Source: Lentibacter algarum (GTDB lineage Bacteria > Pseudomonadota > Alphaproteobacteria > Rhodobacterales > Rhodobacteraceae). Taken from it: DNA of 64,000 bases. The notes below the pieces were generated by a model. That model was not told where the DNA came from. It saw nothing but the letters and a program-made list of their open reading frames with translations, and made no database searches. Every line of letters begins with the position of its first letter. Position 1 is the first letter of the stretch. The translations under genes were made by a program, and so were the position numbers. The stretch lies in NCBI RefSeq assembly GCF_040580765.1, contig NZ_CP158687.1, positions 868,001-932,000 of the forward strand, written 5' to 3'. Positions 1 to 8,520 of the stretch are shown piece after piece.

Positions 1-1914
1 GGCGGCCTGTGCGACAAAGCTCTTCACCACATTGTCAGGGTAGTTCGTGTATCCGACGCCGTTTGAGGCGCGCAGCAGCATTTGGGACATCACGTTGGGC
101 ATCGCGCGGCGCAGATCGCGCAGGCGCTGCCATGGGCATTCCTGCAAGAAGCGGTAGGCGACATCAAAGGTTGCGCCGCCCCAGCACTCGACAGAGAAGA
201 GCTCGGGCAGGTTGGCCGCATAGGCGGGCGCGACTTTGATCATGTCGATAGAGCGCATCCGTGTCGCAAGGAGCGACTGATGGCCGTCTCGCATTGTTGT
301 GTCGGTCAGGAGCAGTTGCTTTTGCGCGAGCATCCAGTCGGCAACGGCCTTGGGGCCTTCGGCTTCGAGCAGATTGCGCGTGCCTTGTGCAGGCTCTGTT
401 GTGAGCAGGGCGGGCGGACGCGGGTCTTTCAGATCGGCAGGGGGCTTTGGGCGGCCCGTTGTCTCTGGGTGGCCGTTGACTGTGATGTCGGCGATGTATG
501 TTAGCACTTTGGTGCCGCGGTCACGGCGCTTTTTGAAGGAGAAAAGATCAGGCGTCTCGTCAATAAACTTGGTGGTGTATTCATTGCTGAGGAACGTCGG
601 GTGCTTGAGCAGGTTTTCGACAAAGGCGATGTTGGTGCTCACGCCGCGGATACGGAACTCGCGCAGGGCGCGGTCCATGCGGGCAATCGCCGCTTCGGGC
701 GTCTGGGCGTGGGCTGTGACCTTGACGAGCAGGCTGTCGTAGTAGCGCGTGATGACGCCGCCTGTGTAGGCTGTGCCGCCGTCAAGGCGGATGCCCATGC
801 CCGTGGCTTCGCGAAAGGCGGTGATGCGGCCATAGTCGGGGATGAAGTTGTTTTGCGGGTCTTCTGTTGTGATCCGCGTCTGAAGCGCGTGGCCGTTAAG
901 TCGCACGTCGTCTTGTGAGGGCTTTCCTGTGGCCTCTGCGAGCGTTTTGCCCTCGGCTATTTTGATTTGGGCCTGGACGATGTCGATGCCTGTCACCTCT
1001 TCGGTCACCGTATGCTCGACCTGCACGCGCGGGTTTACTTCGATGAAGTAGAACTTGCCGCTGTCCATATCCATGAGGAATTCGACCGTGCCGGCGCATT
1101 CATAGTTTACATGCGCGCAGATTTTGCGGCCCAGCTCACAAATTTCGGCGCGCTGCTCCTCGGAGAGGTAGGGCGCTGGGGCGCGCTCGACGACTTTCTG
1201 GTTGCGGCGTTGCACCGAGCAGTCGCGCTCCCAGAGGTGATAAATGTCACCGTGAGTGTCGCCCAAGATTTGCACCTCGACGTGGCGGGCGCGGATGATC
1301 ATTTTCTCAAGGTAACCCTCGCCGTTGCCAAAGGCGGCTTCGGCCTCGCGGCGGCCTTCCATGACTTTTTCTGGGAGCTCTTTTTCATTGAGAATGGGGC
1401 GCATGCCACGACCGCCGCCGCCCCAGCTTGCTTTGAGCATCAAGGGGAAGCCGACCTCTTTGGCCTCTGCAATGATGGCGGCCATATCATCGCCCAGAAC
1501 TTCTGTAGCCGGGATGACGGGGACGCCTGCCTCAACGGCGACGCGGCGGGCGCTGGCTTTGTCGCCCAGAGCGCGCATGGTGGCGGCTTTGGGGCCGATG
1601 AATGTGATGCCTGCTGCGTCGCAGGCGTCAACGAAATCGGGGTTTTCAGAGAGCAGGCCATAGCCTGGGTGAATGGCGTCGGCGCCTGAGAGTTTGGCGA
1701 CGCGAATGATTTCTTCAATGCTGAGGTAAGCAGCAACGGGGCCCATGCCTTCGCCTATGCGGTAGGCCTCGTCGGCCTTGAAGCGGTGCAGGCCGAGCTT
1801 GTCTTCCTCAGCATAGACGGCGACCGTCTTTTTGCCCATTTCATTGGCCGCGCGCATGATGCGGATTGCGATTTCGCCACGGTTGGCAATCAGGATTTTC
1901 TTGAAATCAGGCAT
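1..1914 (-). CDS. pyc: Pyruvate carboxylase, 5' part (C-terminus beyond window)
   Basis: ATP-dependent carboxylation of pyruvate to oxaloacetate (anaplerosis) by a biotin enzyme. The 638 codons present hold the whole biotin carboxylase half: IANRGEIAIR near residue 8, HPGYGLLSEN near 80, the glycine-rich ATP loop GGGGRGMR, and FIEVNPRVQVEHTVTE. The start of the carboxyltransferase half follows (DTTMRDGHQSLLATR, about residue 538). A carboxyltransferase directly after the carboxylase on one chain separates it from acetyl- or propionyl-CoA carboxylase subunits. The rest of the carboxyltransferase and the biotinyl domain lie off the left edge. The ATG at 1914 follows GAGGGG at a normal distance. 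Identity is very secure. Confidence 0.96.
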   Translation of the reverse strand, partial: MPDFKKILIANRGEIAIRIMRAANEMGKKTVAVYAEEDKLGLHRFKADEAYRIGEGMGPVAAYLSIEEIIRVAKLSGADAIHPGYGLLSENPDFVDACDAAGITFIGPKAATMRALGDKASARRVAVEAGVPVIPATEVLGDDMAAIIAEAKEVGFPLMLKASWGGGGRGMRPILNEKELPEKVMEGRREAEAAFGNGEGYLEKMIIRARHVEVQILGDTHGDIYHLWERDCSVQRRNQKVVERAPAPYLSEEQRAEICELGRKICAHVNYECAGTVEFLMDMDSGKFYFIEVNPRVQVEHTVTEEVTGIDIVQAQIKIAEGKTLAEATGKPSQDDVRLNGHALQTRITTEDPQNNFIPDYGRITAFREATGMGIRLDGGTAYTGGVITRYYDSLLVKVTAHAQTPEAAIARMDRALREFRIRGVSTNIAFVENLLKHPTFLSNEYTTKFIDETPDLFSFKKRRDRGTKVLTYIADITVNGHPETTGRPKPPADLKDPRPPALLTTEPAQGTRNLLEAEGPKAVADWMLAQKQLLLTDTTMRDGHQSLLATRMRSIDMIKVAPAYAANLPELFSVECWGGATFDVAYRFLQECPWQRLRDLRRAMPNVMSQMLLRASNGVGYTNYPDNVVKSFVAQAA

Positions 1915-1987
1915 TGTTGAGTTTCCCCTCAGGCTTGTGCGCGGCGCGACGCTCTTAATTGTAACGCCGCAATGCGGCATTTCCATT

Positions 1988-2008
1988 TTGGTAAACTTAT
2001 TTTACCAA
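1988..2008. promoter_or_regulatory. Perfect 8-bp dyad upstream of pyc, probable operator
   Basis: TTGGTAAA and TTTACCAA are separated by CTTAT, inside an AT-rich stretch about 75 bp before the pyc start and about 200 bp before the first BLUF gene. The arms are AT-rich and no strong hairpin is expected, so a protein-binding site is likelier than a terminator. The TGGT/ACCA core resembles GntR-family operators, but the regulator is unknown. Apart from this dyad the 289-bp gap shows no gene. Confidence 0.45.
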
Positions 2009-2203
2009 TTTTTCAACTGTCTTTTGTAACTTGTTTAGAGCCGTTTAGCGAAACTGCAGTGTTTGTATGCGACTCGCATGCTTGCGGTTGCGACGGTGTG
2101 GTTGCTGGCGCAGTTTGGGCCATTTTTTCGCTAAAAATGTGTGTTTTAACGCATTATTATTGATGCTGGTTCTATTCTCTGGCGCAGGGCTAGGGAGAGT
2201 TTC

Positions 2204-2644
2204 ATGCTGAATCGGCTTGTATATGTCAGCAATGCATCTGCGTTTTTCCGAGAGGAGGAACTGCTTGAGATATTGAAGGTGTCACGACGCAACAACGAAC
2301 GTGACGGGCTGTCAGGGTTGATGGTGTTTCATGAGGGGCGTTTCTTTCAAATCATTGAGGGCGAGATGGACGCTGTGATGCGCTGCTTTAACCGCATCAT
2401 GCGAGACGGGCGTCACGACGATCTTGTGATGATTGAGACTGGGCAAGTGGAGGAGCGCTCTTTTGGGCAATGGCGGATGGCGTATCAGGACGCCCAGTCA
2501 ATGCCCAAAGATATGCGCCACGCAGTCTTCTCTATATATGACATGATTCCGCCAGACAGTGACGAACGTGGCGATGTGGCGTCTGTGCGGACGCGGGTAC
2601 GCGATTTTTTGGCCTCGTTTGACACCTTGAAGATGTCAGGGTGA
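2204..2644 (+). CDS. BLUF-domain blue-light receptor, first of a tandem pair
   Basis: A 146-residue single-domain BLUF flavoprotein, of the kind that senses blue light through FAD. The hallmarks are in order: RLVYVS with the flavin-proximal Tyr near residue 7, RRNN with the conserved Asn, FFQIIEG with the conserved Gln, a RDGRHDD segment, and the FGQWRMAY Trp region. No output domain is fused, so it must signal through a partner protein, as PixD- or BlrB-type proteins do. Its stop lies 10 bp before the next BLUF gene, so the pair is probably one transcript. The partner is not obvious nearby. Confidence 0.9.
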   Translation: MLNRLVYVSNASAFFREEELLEILKVSRRNNERDGLSGLMVFHEGRFFQIIEGEMDAVMRCFNRIMRDGRHDDLVMIETGQVEERSFGQWRMAYQDAQSMPKDMRHAVFSIYDMIPPDSDERGDVASVRTRVRDFLASFDTLKMSG

Positions 2645-2654
2645 GGAGAGCGCT

Positions 2655-3107
2655 TTGCAAGAAAACGCAATCACACAGTTGATTTATCTAAGCTCCGCGA
2701 CGGGGCATTTGGCTGCAGATGATTTGAAACAGATCTTGAAGAGCTCTGTGCGCAATAACGGGGCCGATGGCATTACGGGTCTTTTGATCTATCACGAGGG
2801 TGCTTTTTTTCAGGTTCTGGAAGGGCCAGCGCAGGTTGTTGCGGAGTGTTTTGACCGTATTGAGGCAGATGCCCGTCATGGCCGCATCATTCGCATGATT
2901 GAGCGGCAAGTTCCTGCGCGGGCTTTTCCTGCTTGGCGAATGGGGTTTGCACGGCCAGAAGAGCTTGGTGAGGAGGCGCGCGCGGCGGCGCTCTCCCTTT
3001 ATGACATCTATAGCGAAAGCGGATCTTTGAGCGCGACTGTTCCCGATGTGCGCCGCCTTGTGAGCAGTTTCTTGAACAGCTTCACGGGCCTCTCTCTCAA
3101 GCAGTAG
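2655..3107 (+). CDS. BLUF-domain blue-light receptor, second of the pair
   Basis: A 150-residue BLUF protein, clearly a paralogue of the gene just upstream. It has QLIYLSSATG with the photoactive Tyr, VRNNGADGITGLLIYH, FFQVLEG, DARHGRI and FPAWRMGFA. It begins with TTG at 2655, preceded by GAGGAGAG, which makes this the preferred start. The tail after about residue 95 has a short helical extension and no effector domain. The TAG stop lies in the loop of a hairpin shared with the convergent dehydrogenase gene. The two photoreceptors could form hetero-oligomers; that is inference. Confidence 0.9.
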   Translation: MQENAITQLIYLSSATGHLAADDLKQILKSSVRNNGADGITGLLIYHEGAFFQVLEGPAQVVAECFDRIEADARHGRIIRMIERQVPARAFPAWRMGFARPEELGEEARAAALSLYDIYSESGSLSATVPDVRRLVSSFLNSFTGLSLKQ

Positions 3108-3116
3108 GAGAGAGGC
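3088..3116. terminator. Bidirectional hairpin over two overlapping stop codons
   Basis: GCCTCTCTC (3088-3096) and GAGAGAGGC (3108-3116) form a perfect 9-bp stem. The 11-nt loop holds both the TAG of the second BLUF gene and the TGA (read as TCA) of the convergent dehydrogenase. There is no T-run on either side, so it is at best a weak factor-independent terminator or a 3'-end stabiliser for both mRNAs. Confidence 0.5.
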
Positions 3117-4236
3117 GGGCGGGCAGATCGCCCAGATTGTCCACGCCGATCTGCCCCAAATTGGCGATGAGATCTTGCGTGAGCATTTCTGTGAGATGCT
3201 GCGGGCCCCGGGCACCGAGGGCCGCGAGGGCATAGTGCCATGCGCGGCCGAGCATGACAAAATCTGCCCCGTGCGCCAGCGCGCGCAGGATATCAAGACC
3301 ACCGCCAATGCCGCTGTCAAAGACGATGGGCAGGCTTGTGGCGGCGCGGATATGGGGCAGGACTTCGATGCTTGCAAGCGCACCGTCAAACTGGCGCCCT
3401 GCGTGGTTTGACACCCAGAGCGCATCGACGCCTTCGGTTTGCAGTGTCTGCACGGAGGCGGGGTCCATGATGCCTTTGACGATCAGCGGACCATCCCAGA
3501 GGGCACGCACGCGCTTGAGGTAGCTGATGTCAGGAGATGTGCGCAAGAGGTAGCCGATATGAGCGGTGGGCGGCAGGTTGCGATCATCTTTAATGTAGGC
3601 GTCGAGCGTACGCATTCGCGGCGCGCCGTTTTGGAGCATGCCGAGGGCCCATGCGGGGCGCTGGGCGGTCTGCCACAAAAGGCGGGGGCCGAATTTGGGC
3701 GGCTGGGTCAGGCCTGAGCGGGTCTGACGCTCGCGGCGCGAGGCGACAGGAACATCAAGAGTGAGCACCAAGGTACGAAAGCCTGCGGTTTTGACGCGGG
3801 TGATAATGTCTTTCAGCACCGCTTCGTCTTTGGGCGGGTAAAGCTGGAACCATGCTTTGTCGTCAAGGACCGGGGCAACATGCTCTGGCGTTTGGGCCGC
3901 CACGGTCGAGAGGCAATAGGGCAGACCTGCGCGTGCCGCCTCGGCGGCGAGGAGGCGCTCGGCATCGGGCCAGATAAGGCCGGACATGCCCACGGGAGCA
4001 ACACCAAAAGGCACAGTATAGTCGGCGCCGAGAAAGCGACGGGCCAGATCGGGCGTCTGGGGGCCGTGAAGCACGGAGGGCGTAAATTTAATGGCATCGA
4101 GCGCTGTGCGGTTGCGCGCGGTGGTGACTTCACGGCCTGTACCGCTGTCGAGGTATTCAAAAACAAAATGGGGGATACGCTTTTGAGCGCGTTTGCGAAG
4201 ATCTTCAAGGCCGGGGTATTTTGAGTGTAGGTCCAT
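3097..4236 (-). CDS. lldD: FMN-dependent alpha-hydroxyacid dehydrogenase (L-lactate type)
   Basis: Oxidises an L-2-hydroxyacid, probably L-lactate, to the 2-oxoacid using FMN. Seen in the 379-residue product: an FVFEYLDSGTG entrance region, LTLDVPV, and the catalytic segment SNHAGRQFDGA with the His and Arg that bind substrate in this family. A phosphate-binding end, GADFVMLGRAWHYALAALG, follows. Substrate choice (lactate, glycolate or mandelate) cannot be fixed from sequence. The reading frame runs upstream to 4362. Starts at 4236 (MDLHSKYPG) or 4263 fit the family N-terminus, and neither has a strong ribosome site. It converges on and overlaps the BLUF gene. Confidence 0.88.
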   Translation of the reverse strand: MDLHSKYPGLEDLRKRAQKRIPHFVFEYLDSGTGREVTTARNRTALDAIKFTPSVLHGPQTPDLARRFLGADYTVPFGVAPVGMSGLIWPDAERLLAAEAARAGLPYCLSTVAAQTPEHVAPVLDDKAWFQLYPPKDEAVLKDIITRVKTAGFRTLVLTLDVPVASRRERQTRSGLTQPPKFGPRLLWQTAQRPAWALGMLQNGAPRMRTLDAYIKDDRNLPPTAHIGYLLRTSPDISYLKRVRALWDGPLIVKGIMDPASVQTLQTEGVDALWVSNHAGRQFDGALASIEVLPHIRAATSLPIVFDSGIGGGLDILRALAHGADFVMLGRAWHYALAALGARGPQHLTEMLTQDLIANLGQIGVDNLGDLPARLSPTA

Positions 4237-4492
4237 GGCCGTATTGAGCGCATGGGGGTGCATCTTGTCCAGAGGGATTGCACCGACTGCGCGCTGGCGC
4301 GTCTGAGTGAGTAGCCCCCAGACCCGACATAAAGCCGGGGAACCAGTCCCTCGGGCCCCCAAGGATATTTAGGGAAAGAAAAAACAGAATTTTAGGGCGG
4401 TTGCAGAACACAAGGCGAACATCTCTTTGACTTGGGGGGCAGATTTGGTAGGGGTGGGGCCTGAACCGAGCCAACAAAGAAGGGGCAAACCT

Positions 4493-6817
4493 GTGGTATC
4501 TCTCTCTGAAAAAGCCCTGATGGCACGGGGCGCGCCGTATTTGAACGACCTCAACCCTGCGCAGCGTGCGGCTGTGGAGCAGTTGGACGGGCCTGTTCTG
4601 ATGTTGGCGGGAGCGGGCACGGGCAAGACCAAGGCTCTGACCGCGCGGATTGTGCATCTGCTCAATACGGGGCGTGCGCAACCCAACGAGATATTGGCTG
4701 TGACCTTTACCAATAAGGCTGCGCGAGAAATGAAAGAGCGGGTTGCACGCTTGCTTGGGCAATCTGTGGAGGGGATGCCTTGGCTTGGGACGTTTCACTC
4801 GATTTGTGTGAAAATTCTGCGCCGTCATGCCGAGCTTGTGGGCCTCAAGAGCAATTTCACCATTCTGGACACCGATGACCAGCTGCGCCTTCTTAAGCAA
4901 CTTGTGCAGGCGGCAGGGATTGATGACAAGCGGTGGCCCGCGCGGATGCTGGTGGGTATCATTGACGGCTGGAAAAACCGTGCATGGCTTCCTGAAAACC
5001 TGCCCGCGGCGGAAGGCAGTGCATATGACGGGATGGGGCCGCAGCTTTATGCGCAGTATCAGACCCGCCTGCGAGAGTTGAATGCAGCGGATTTTGGCGA
5101 TTTGCTTTTGCATGTGGTGAGTATTTTTCAAAAGCATGACGATGTGCTCGCGCTCTATCAGCGCTGGTTTAAATATGTGCTGGTGGACGAGTATCAGGAC
5201 ACCAACGTAGCGCAGTATCTTTGGCTGCGTTTGCTTGCGGGTGGGCACAAAAACATCTGCTGCGTGGGCGATGATGACCAGTCGATCTATGGCTGGCGGG
5301 GTGCGGAAGTGGGCAATATCTTGCGCTTTGAGAAAGACTTTCCCGGCGCAGCCGTGGTGCGTCTGGAGCAGAACTATCGCTCGACACCGCATATTTTGGC
5401 GGCGGCGGCAGGTGTGATTGCTGGCAATGAGAACCGGCTTGGCAAGGAACTTTGGACCGAAGTCGAGGAGGGCGAGAAAGTTCGTCTGATCGGCCATTGG
5501 GACGGCGAGGAAGAGGCGCGCTGGATTGGCGAGGAGGCTGAGGCTTTGCAGCGTGGCACACGCGGAATTGGGCCAAAATCGCTCGACGATATGGCGATTC
5601 TTGTGCGCGCCTCGCACCAGATGCGCGCTTTTGAGGACCGTTTTCTGACCATCGGGATGCCGTATCGGGTGATCGGCGGACCACGGTTTTACGAGCGTTT
5701 GGAAATTCGCGATGCGATGGCTTACTTCCGCCTCGTGGTGAGCCCCGAGGACGACCTTGCTTTTGAGCGGGTGGTGAACACGCCCAAGCGCGGGCTGGGC
5801 GACAAAGCGCAGCAGAAAATCCAAATGGAGGCGCGGGCCAATTTTCTGCCGCTGACGGGCGGTGCGCAGCTGCTTCTGGACGCCAAGGGTATTGGTGGCA
5901 AGGGCGCGGGCGAGCTTCAGCGCTTTCTGGACAATCTGCAGCGCTGGCAACGGCTGGAGGCCAGTCCTGAGGTGAGCCATGTGGAGCTGGCCGAGATCAT
6001 TCTGGACGAGAGCGGCTATACCGAAATGTGGCAGAACGACAAGACGCCCGAAGCGCCAGGGCGGCTGGAAAACCTCAAGGAGCTTGTCAAAGCGCTGGAG
6101 CAATTTGAAAATCTGCAAGGATTTTTGGAGCATGTCGGCTTGATCATGGACAATGACAAGACCGATGCGGACGAGAAAATCAGCATAATGACGCTGCATG
6201 CGGCCAAGGGGCTGGAATTTCCTGTGGTGTTTTTGCCCGGATGGGAAGACGGGCTGTTTCCGTCGCAGCGCTCTATGGACGAAAGCGGGCAGAAAGGCCT
6301 CGAGGAAGAACGGCGGCTTGCCTATGTGGGGATCACCCGCGCGGAGGAGATTTGCACCATTTCATTCGCGGGCAACCGACGGGTGTATGGGCAATGGCAG
6401 AGCCAGATGCCGAGCCGCTTTATTGACGAGCTGCCTGAGGCGCATGTGGATGTTATGACGCCTCCCGGGCTTTATGGTGGCGGATTTGGAGCCGCTCAGC
6501 CCTCGGTGCGCTCAAACCTTGCGGAGAGTGCGGCGGAGGCAGATGTTTATAACTCTCCTGGCTGGAAGCGGATGCAGGCGCGCGCGAGCCAGAGACCGAC
6601 CCCGAAAGCGCAGGGTGGCGCTGCCTATATTGTCGAGGCGACGGCGGTGTCTTCGTTTATGCAGGGGGATCGCGTGTTTCACACCAAGTTTGGCTATGGC
6701 GATGTCATTGGGGTCGAGGGCGACAAGCTCGAGATCAACTTTGACAAGGCGGGTGTGAAGAAGGTTGTGGCGCGCTTTATCGTGAGCGCGGCGGATGCGG
6801 ACAACATCCCGTTTTAA
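4493..6817 (+). CDS. uvrD: UvrD/PcrA-family 3'-5' DNA helicase
   Basis: Superfamily 1A helicase for nucleotide-excision and mismatch repair and for clearing transcription or replication blocks. Motifs in order: Q-motif LNPAQRAAV, Walker A AGAGTGKT, TNKAAREM, DEYQDTN, DDDQSIYGWRGA, LEQNYRST, TLHAAKGLEF and RLAYVGITRA. A Tudor-like C-terminal domain (VFHTKFGYGDVI) follows, which contacts RNA polymerase in PcrA/UvrD. I chose GTG 4493 because AAGGGG lies 7 bp upstream and homologues start near SLSEKA. The frame extends to 4427 without a good site. The product is 774 residues, the full family length. Confidence 0.95.
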   Translation: MVSLSEKALMARGAPYLNDLNPAQRAAVEQLDGPVLMLAGAGTGKTKALTARIVHLLNTGRAQPNEILAVTFTNKAAREMKERVARLLGQSVEGMPWLGTFHSICVKILRRHAELVGLKSNFTILDTDDQLRLLKQLVQAAGIDDKRWPARMLVGIIDGWKNRAWLPENLPAAEGSAYDGMGPQLYAQYQTRLRELNAADFGDLLLHVVSIFQKHDDVLALYQRWFKYVLVDEYQDTNVAQYLWLRLLAGGHKNICCVGDDDQSIYGWRGAEVGNILRFEKDFPGAAVVRLEQNYRSTPHILAAAAGVIAGNENRLGKELWTEVEEGEKVRLIGHWDGEEEARWIGEEAEALQRGTRGIGPKSLDDMAILVRASHQMRAFEDRFLTIGMPYRVIGGPRFYERLEIRDAMAYFRLVVSPEDDLAFERVVNTPKRGLGDKAQQKIQMEARANFLPLTGGAQLLLDAKGIGGKGAGELQRFLDNLQRWQRLEASPEVSHVELAEIILDESGYTEMWQNDKTPEAPGRLENLKELVKALEQFENLQGFLEHVGLIMDNDKTDADEKISIMTLHAAKGLEFPVVFLPGWEDGLFPSQRSMDESGQKGLEEERRLAYVGITRAEEICTISFAGNRRVYGQWQSQMPSRFIDELPEAHVDVMTPPGLYGGGFGAAQPSVRSNLAESAAEADVYNSPGWKRMQARASQRPTPKAQGGAAYIVEATAVSSFMQGDRVFHTKFGYGDVIGVEGDKLEINFDKAGVKKVVARFIVSAADADNIPF

Positions 6818-6839
6818 GCTTTAAAATAGGCTCTTAAAA

Positions 6840-6920
6840 TGAAGGCGGCGGACCCTTTAGGGAGGAGGGGGTCCGCCGCGCATTCTTGTGCCGGAAAAGG
6901 GAGGAGAACCGGCACAATCC
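6840..6920 (-). ncRNA. CcsR-like ('cuckoo') small RNA downstream of DUF1127 gene
   Basis: Two adjacent hairpins lie just after the DUF1127 stop on the same strand. Hairpin 1 is TTGTGCCGG/CCGGCACAA (6917-6909 with 6894-6886), a perfect 9-bp stem. Hairpin 2 is GCGGCGGACCC/GGGTCCGCCGC (6879-6869 with 6855-6845), a perfect 11-bp stem, then CTTCATTTTAAGAG. Each loop displays CTCCTCCC, an anti-Shine-Dalgarno sequence. In Rhodobacter sphaeroides, CcsR1-4 RNAs carry CCUCCUCCC loops and are cotranscribed with a DUF1127 gene; both the architecture and the motif match. The exact ends are my estimate. Confidence 0.8.
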
Positions 6921-6930
6921 GGTTGTTCGT

Positions 6931-7170
6931 TTAGCCGTAGACAGCCTCAAAAGCTGCGGCGTGGATGCTTGAGCGGTTCAGGCCGAGGTCTGCGAGTTCG
7001 CGACCTGAGAGGCTTGAAAGCTCGCTTACTGTTTTGCGGTACTCGCGCTTGAGAGCGAAGGCTTCAGCTGCGTTTGAGACGAGGCTTACGGCTTTGCCGA
7101 CGAGTTCTGCGATGGCGTCGTTGAGGGCGCCTGAAGTTGTGGATACGACATAGTTCATTGTGTTTACCAT
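6931..7170 (-). CDS. DUF1127 small protein (CcaF1-like)
   Basis: A 79-residue protein ending in the DUF1127 signature: KREYRKTVSELSSLSGRELADLGLNRSSI, with the arginine-rich ELADLGL(N/S)R core near residues 55-68. Related Rhodobacter protein CcaF1 is an RNA-binding protein that affects maturation of the sRNAs encoded downstream. The same arrangement here, with two CCTCCTCCC hairpins 14 bp after the stop, supports the same job. An internal ATG at 7158 is the other possible start. In Rhodobacter this unit is driven by RpoH-type stress sigma factors; I could not find an unambiguous RpoH promoter in the 245 bp upstream. Confidence 0.85.
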   Translation of the reverse strand: MVNTMNYVVSTTSGALNDAIAELVGKAVSLVSNAAEAFALKREYRKTVSELSSLSGRELADLGLNRSSIHAAAFEAVYG

Positions 7171-7415
7171 TTCATGTGCGTGACGGTGTGTGTCTGTCTT
7201 GAAGGCTATCTAGGGTTATGCTGCGGCTGCGAAAAGACCTAGTTTAACAATGCCGCTATGCAGCATTTGCATGTCTTGGAGATGTCTGATTTCCCAAAGC
7301 TAACGTTAACGTAAGGTAAGCTTATCGGCCTTTGACGCTGTGCTTTGGCGGCTTTGGGGTTGAATTCTGCGGCATAAGGCGCACCTATGCGGCAAAGCTA
7401 TAAGGGAGCGTGCGC
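7171..7415. other. Divergent intergenic region with 10-bp palindrome
   Basis: This 245-bp gap separates the DUF1127 gene (leftward) from the Mrp ATPase (rightward) and must carry both promoters. The only clear element is the perfect palindrome ACGTTAACGT at 7303-7312. It sits about 100 bp before the Mrp start. I assign no regulator to it. Confidence 0.3.
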
Positions 7416-8471
7416 ATGGCAACGAAAGAACAGGTACTGGCGGAGTTGGCGCGGCTGGAGCTGCCTGATGGGCGCAGCCTTGTGAGCGCCGATATGGTGC
7501 GCGCCCTGACTGTCGAGGGCGGGGCCGTTCGATTTGTCATCGAGGCACCAAGCCCAGAGGCGGCGGCGAAGATGGAGCCGATCCGAGCGGCGGCTGTGGA
7601 TATGGTACAAGCGCTAAGCGGTGTGAGCAGTGCCTCTGCTGTCTTGACGGCGCATGGTGCCCAAGCGGCCGCGAAGGCGCCTCCCAAGCTGAGCATTGGT
7701 GGCCACCCAGACCCCAAACGCAAAGACATTCGCCCAAAAGGTGTGGCGCGGGTGATTGCTGTTGGCTCGGGCAAGGGCGGCGTGGGTAAATCAACTGTAA
7801 GTGTGAACCTCGCGGTGGCGCTGGCGCGTGCCGGGCAACGTGTCGGGATATTGGATGCGGATTTTTACGGGCCGAGCCAGCCGAGAATGCTGGGTGTGAC
7901 GGGGCGGCCAGGTCAGTCGCCAGACGGACGCATCATGCCGCCGCAGGCGCATGGCCTTAAGATGATGTCGCTTGGTTTGATGGTGGACGAGAAGCAGGCT
8001 GTTGTCTGGCGCGGTCCGATGTTGATGGGTGCGGTGCAGCAGATGCTTGCGGATGTGGACTGGGGCGAGCTTGATGTCTTGATCATTGATCTGCCGCCCG
8101 GGACTGGGGATGTGCAGCTCACGCTCGGGCAGCAAAAAGTGCTGGATGGCGCGGTGATTGTCTCGACCCCACAGGATGTGGCGCTGATTGATGCGCGCAA
8201 GGCGATCGACATGTTCGAGAAGCTCAAGGTGCCAGTGATGGGACTGGTGGAGAATATGAGCCTGTATATCTGCCCTCAATGTGGGCATGAGGCGCATCTC
8301 TTTGGCCATGGCGGCGTCGGGCTTGAGGCTGAGCGCCTTGGTGCGCCTCTTCTGGCGCAGATCCCGATTGATCTGGAGACACGCTTGGGCGGAGATGCTG
8401 GAACGCCGATTGCGGCGGGGGAGACCGCTGCAGCGCAGATTTATGCGGATTTGGCGCAAAAGCTGCTCTGA
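7416..8471 (+). CDS. apbC: Mrp/ApbC-family iron-sulfur cluster carrier ATPase
   Basis: A P-loop scaffold that binds and passes on Fe-S clusters in the cytoplasm. The 351-residue product has an N-terminal MIP18 (DUF59) domain in its first ~95 residues. A proline/lysine linker follows, then the deviant Walker A GSGKGGVGKST near 117, DADFYGPSQPRML, IIDLPPGTGD, and a CPQC pair near 286 that holds the bridging cluster. ATG 7416 has AAGGGAG 7 bp upstream; the in-frame GTG at 7410 is too close to it. It lies just upstream of the division cluster but is separated by 600 bp of regulatory DNA. Confidence 0.93.
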   Translation: MATKEQVLAELARLELPDGRSLVSADMVRALTVEGGAVRFVIEAPSPEAAAKMEPIRAAAVDMVQALSGVSSASAVLTAHGAQAAAKAPPKLSIGGHPDPKRKDIRPKGVARVIAVGSGKGGVGKSTVSVNLAVALARAGQRVGILDADFYGPSQPRMLGVTGRPGQSPDGRIMPPQAHGLKMMSLGLMVDEKQAVVWRGPMLMGAVQQMLADVDWGELDVLIIDLPPGTGDVQLTLGQQKVLDGAVIVSTPQDVALIDARKAIDMFEKLKVPVMGLVENMSLYICPQCGHEAHLFGHGGVGLEAERLGAPLLAQIPIDLETRLGGDAGTPIAAGETAAAQIYADLAQKLL

Positions 8472-8483
8472 GCCGTGACTTGA

Positions 8484-8520
8484 TGGGAAATGATGGGACG
8501 CGCCATGGGAATTCATGGGC
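8484..8520 (+). promoter_or_regulatory. MraZ boxes, cluster 1
   Basis: TGGG-N boxes begin at 8484, 8494, 8506 and 8516, giving two pairs with exactly 10-bp periodicity. MraZ of E. coli and other bacteria binds TGGGN repeats spaced by five bases upstream of its own operon. The cluster lies just after the apbC stop, about 585 bp before the mraZ start, so the first dcw promoter may be near here. A further TGGGC occurs at 8534. Confidence 0.6.

Noticed and set aside
4205..6199. 664-codon reverse frame opposite uvrD
   Set aside because: Shadow of the high-GC helicase gene; its composition is implausible (many His, Arg, Gln) and no domain is visible.
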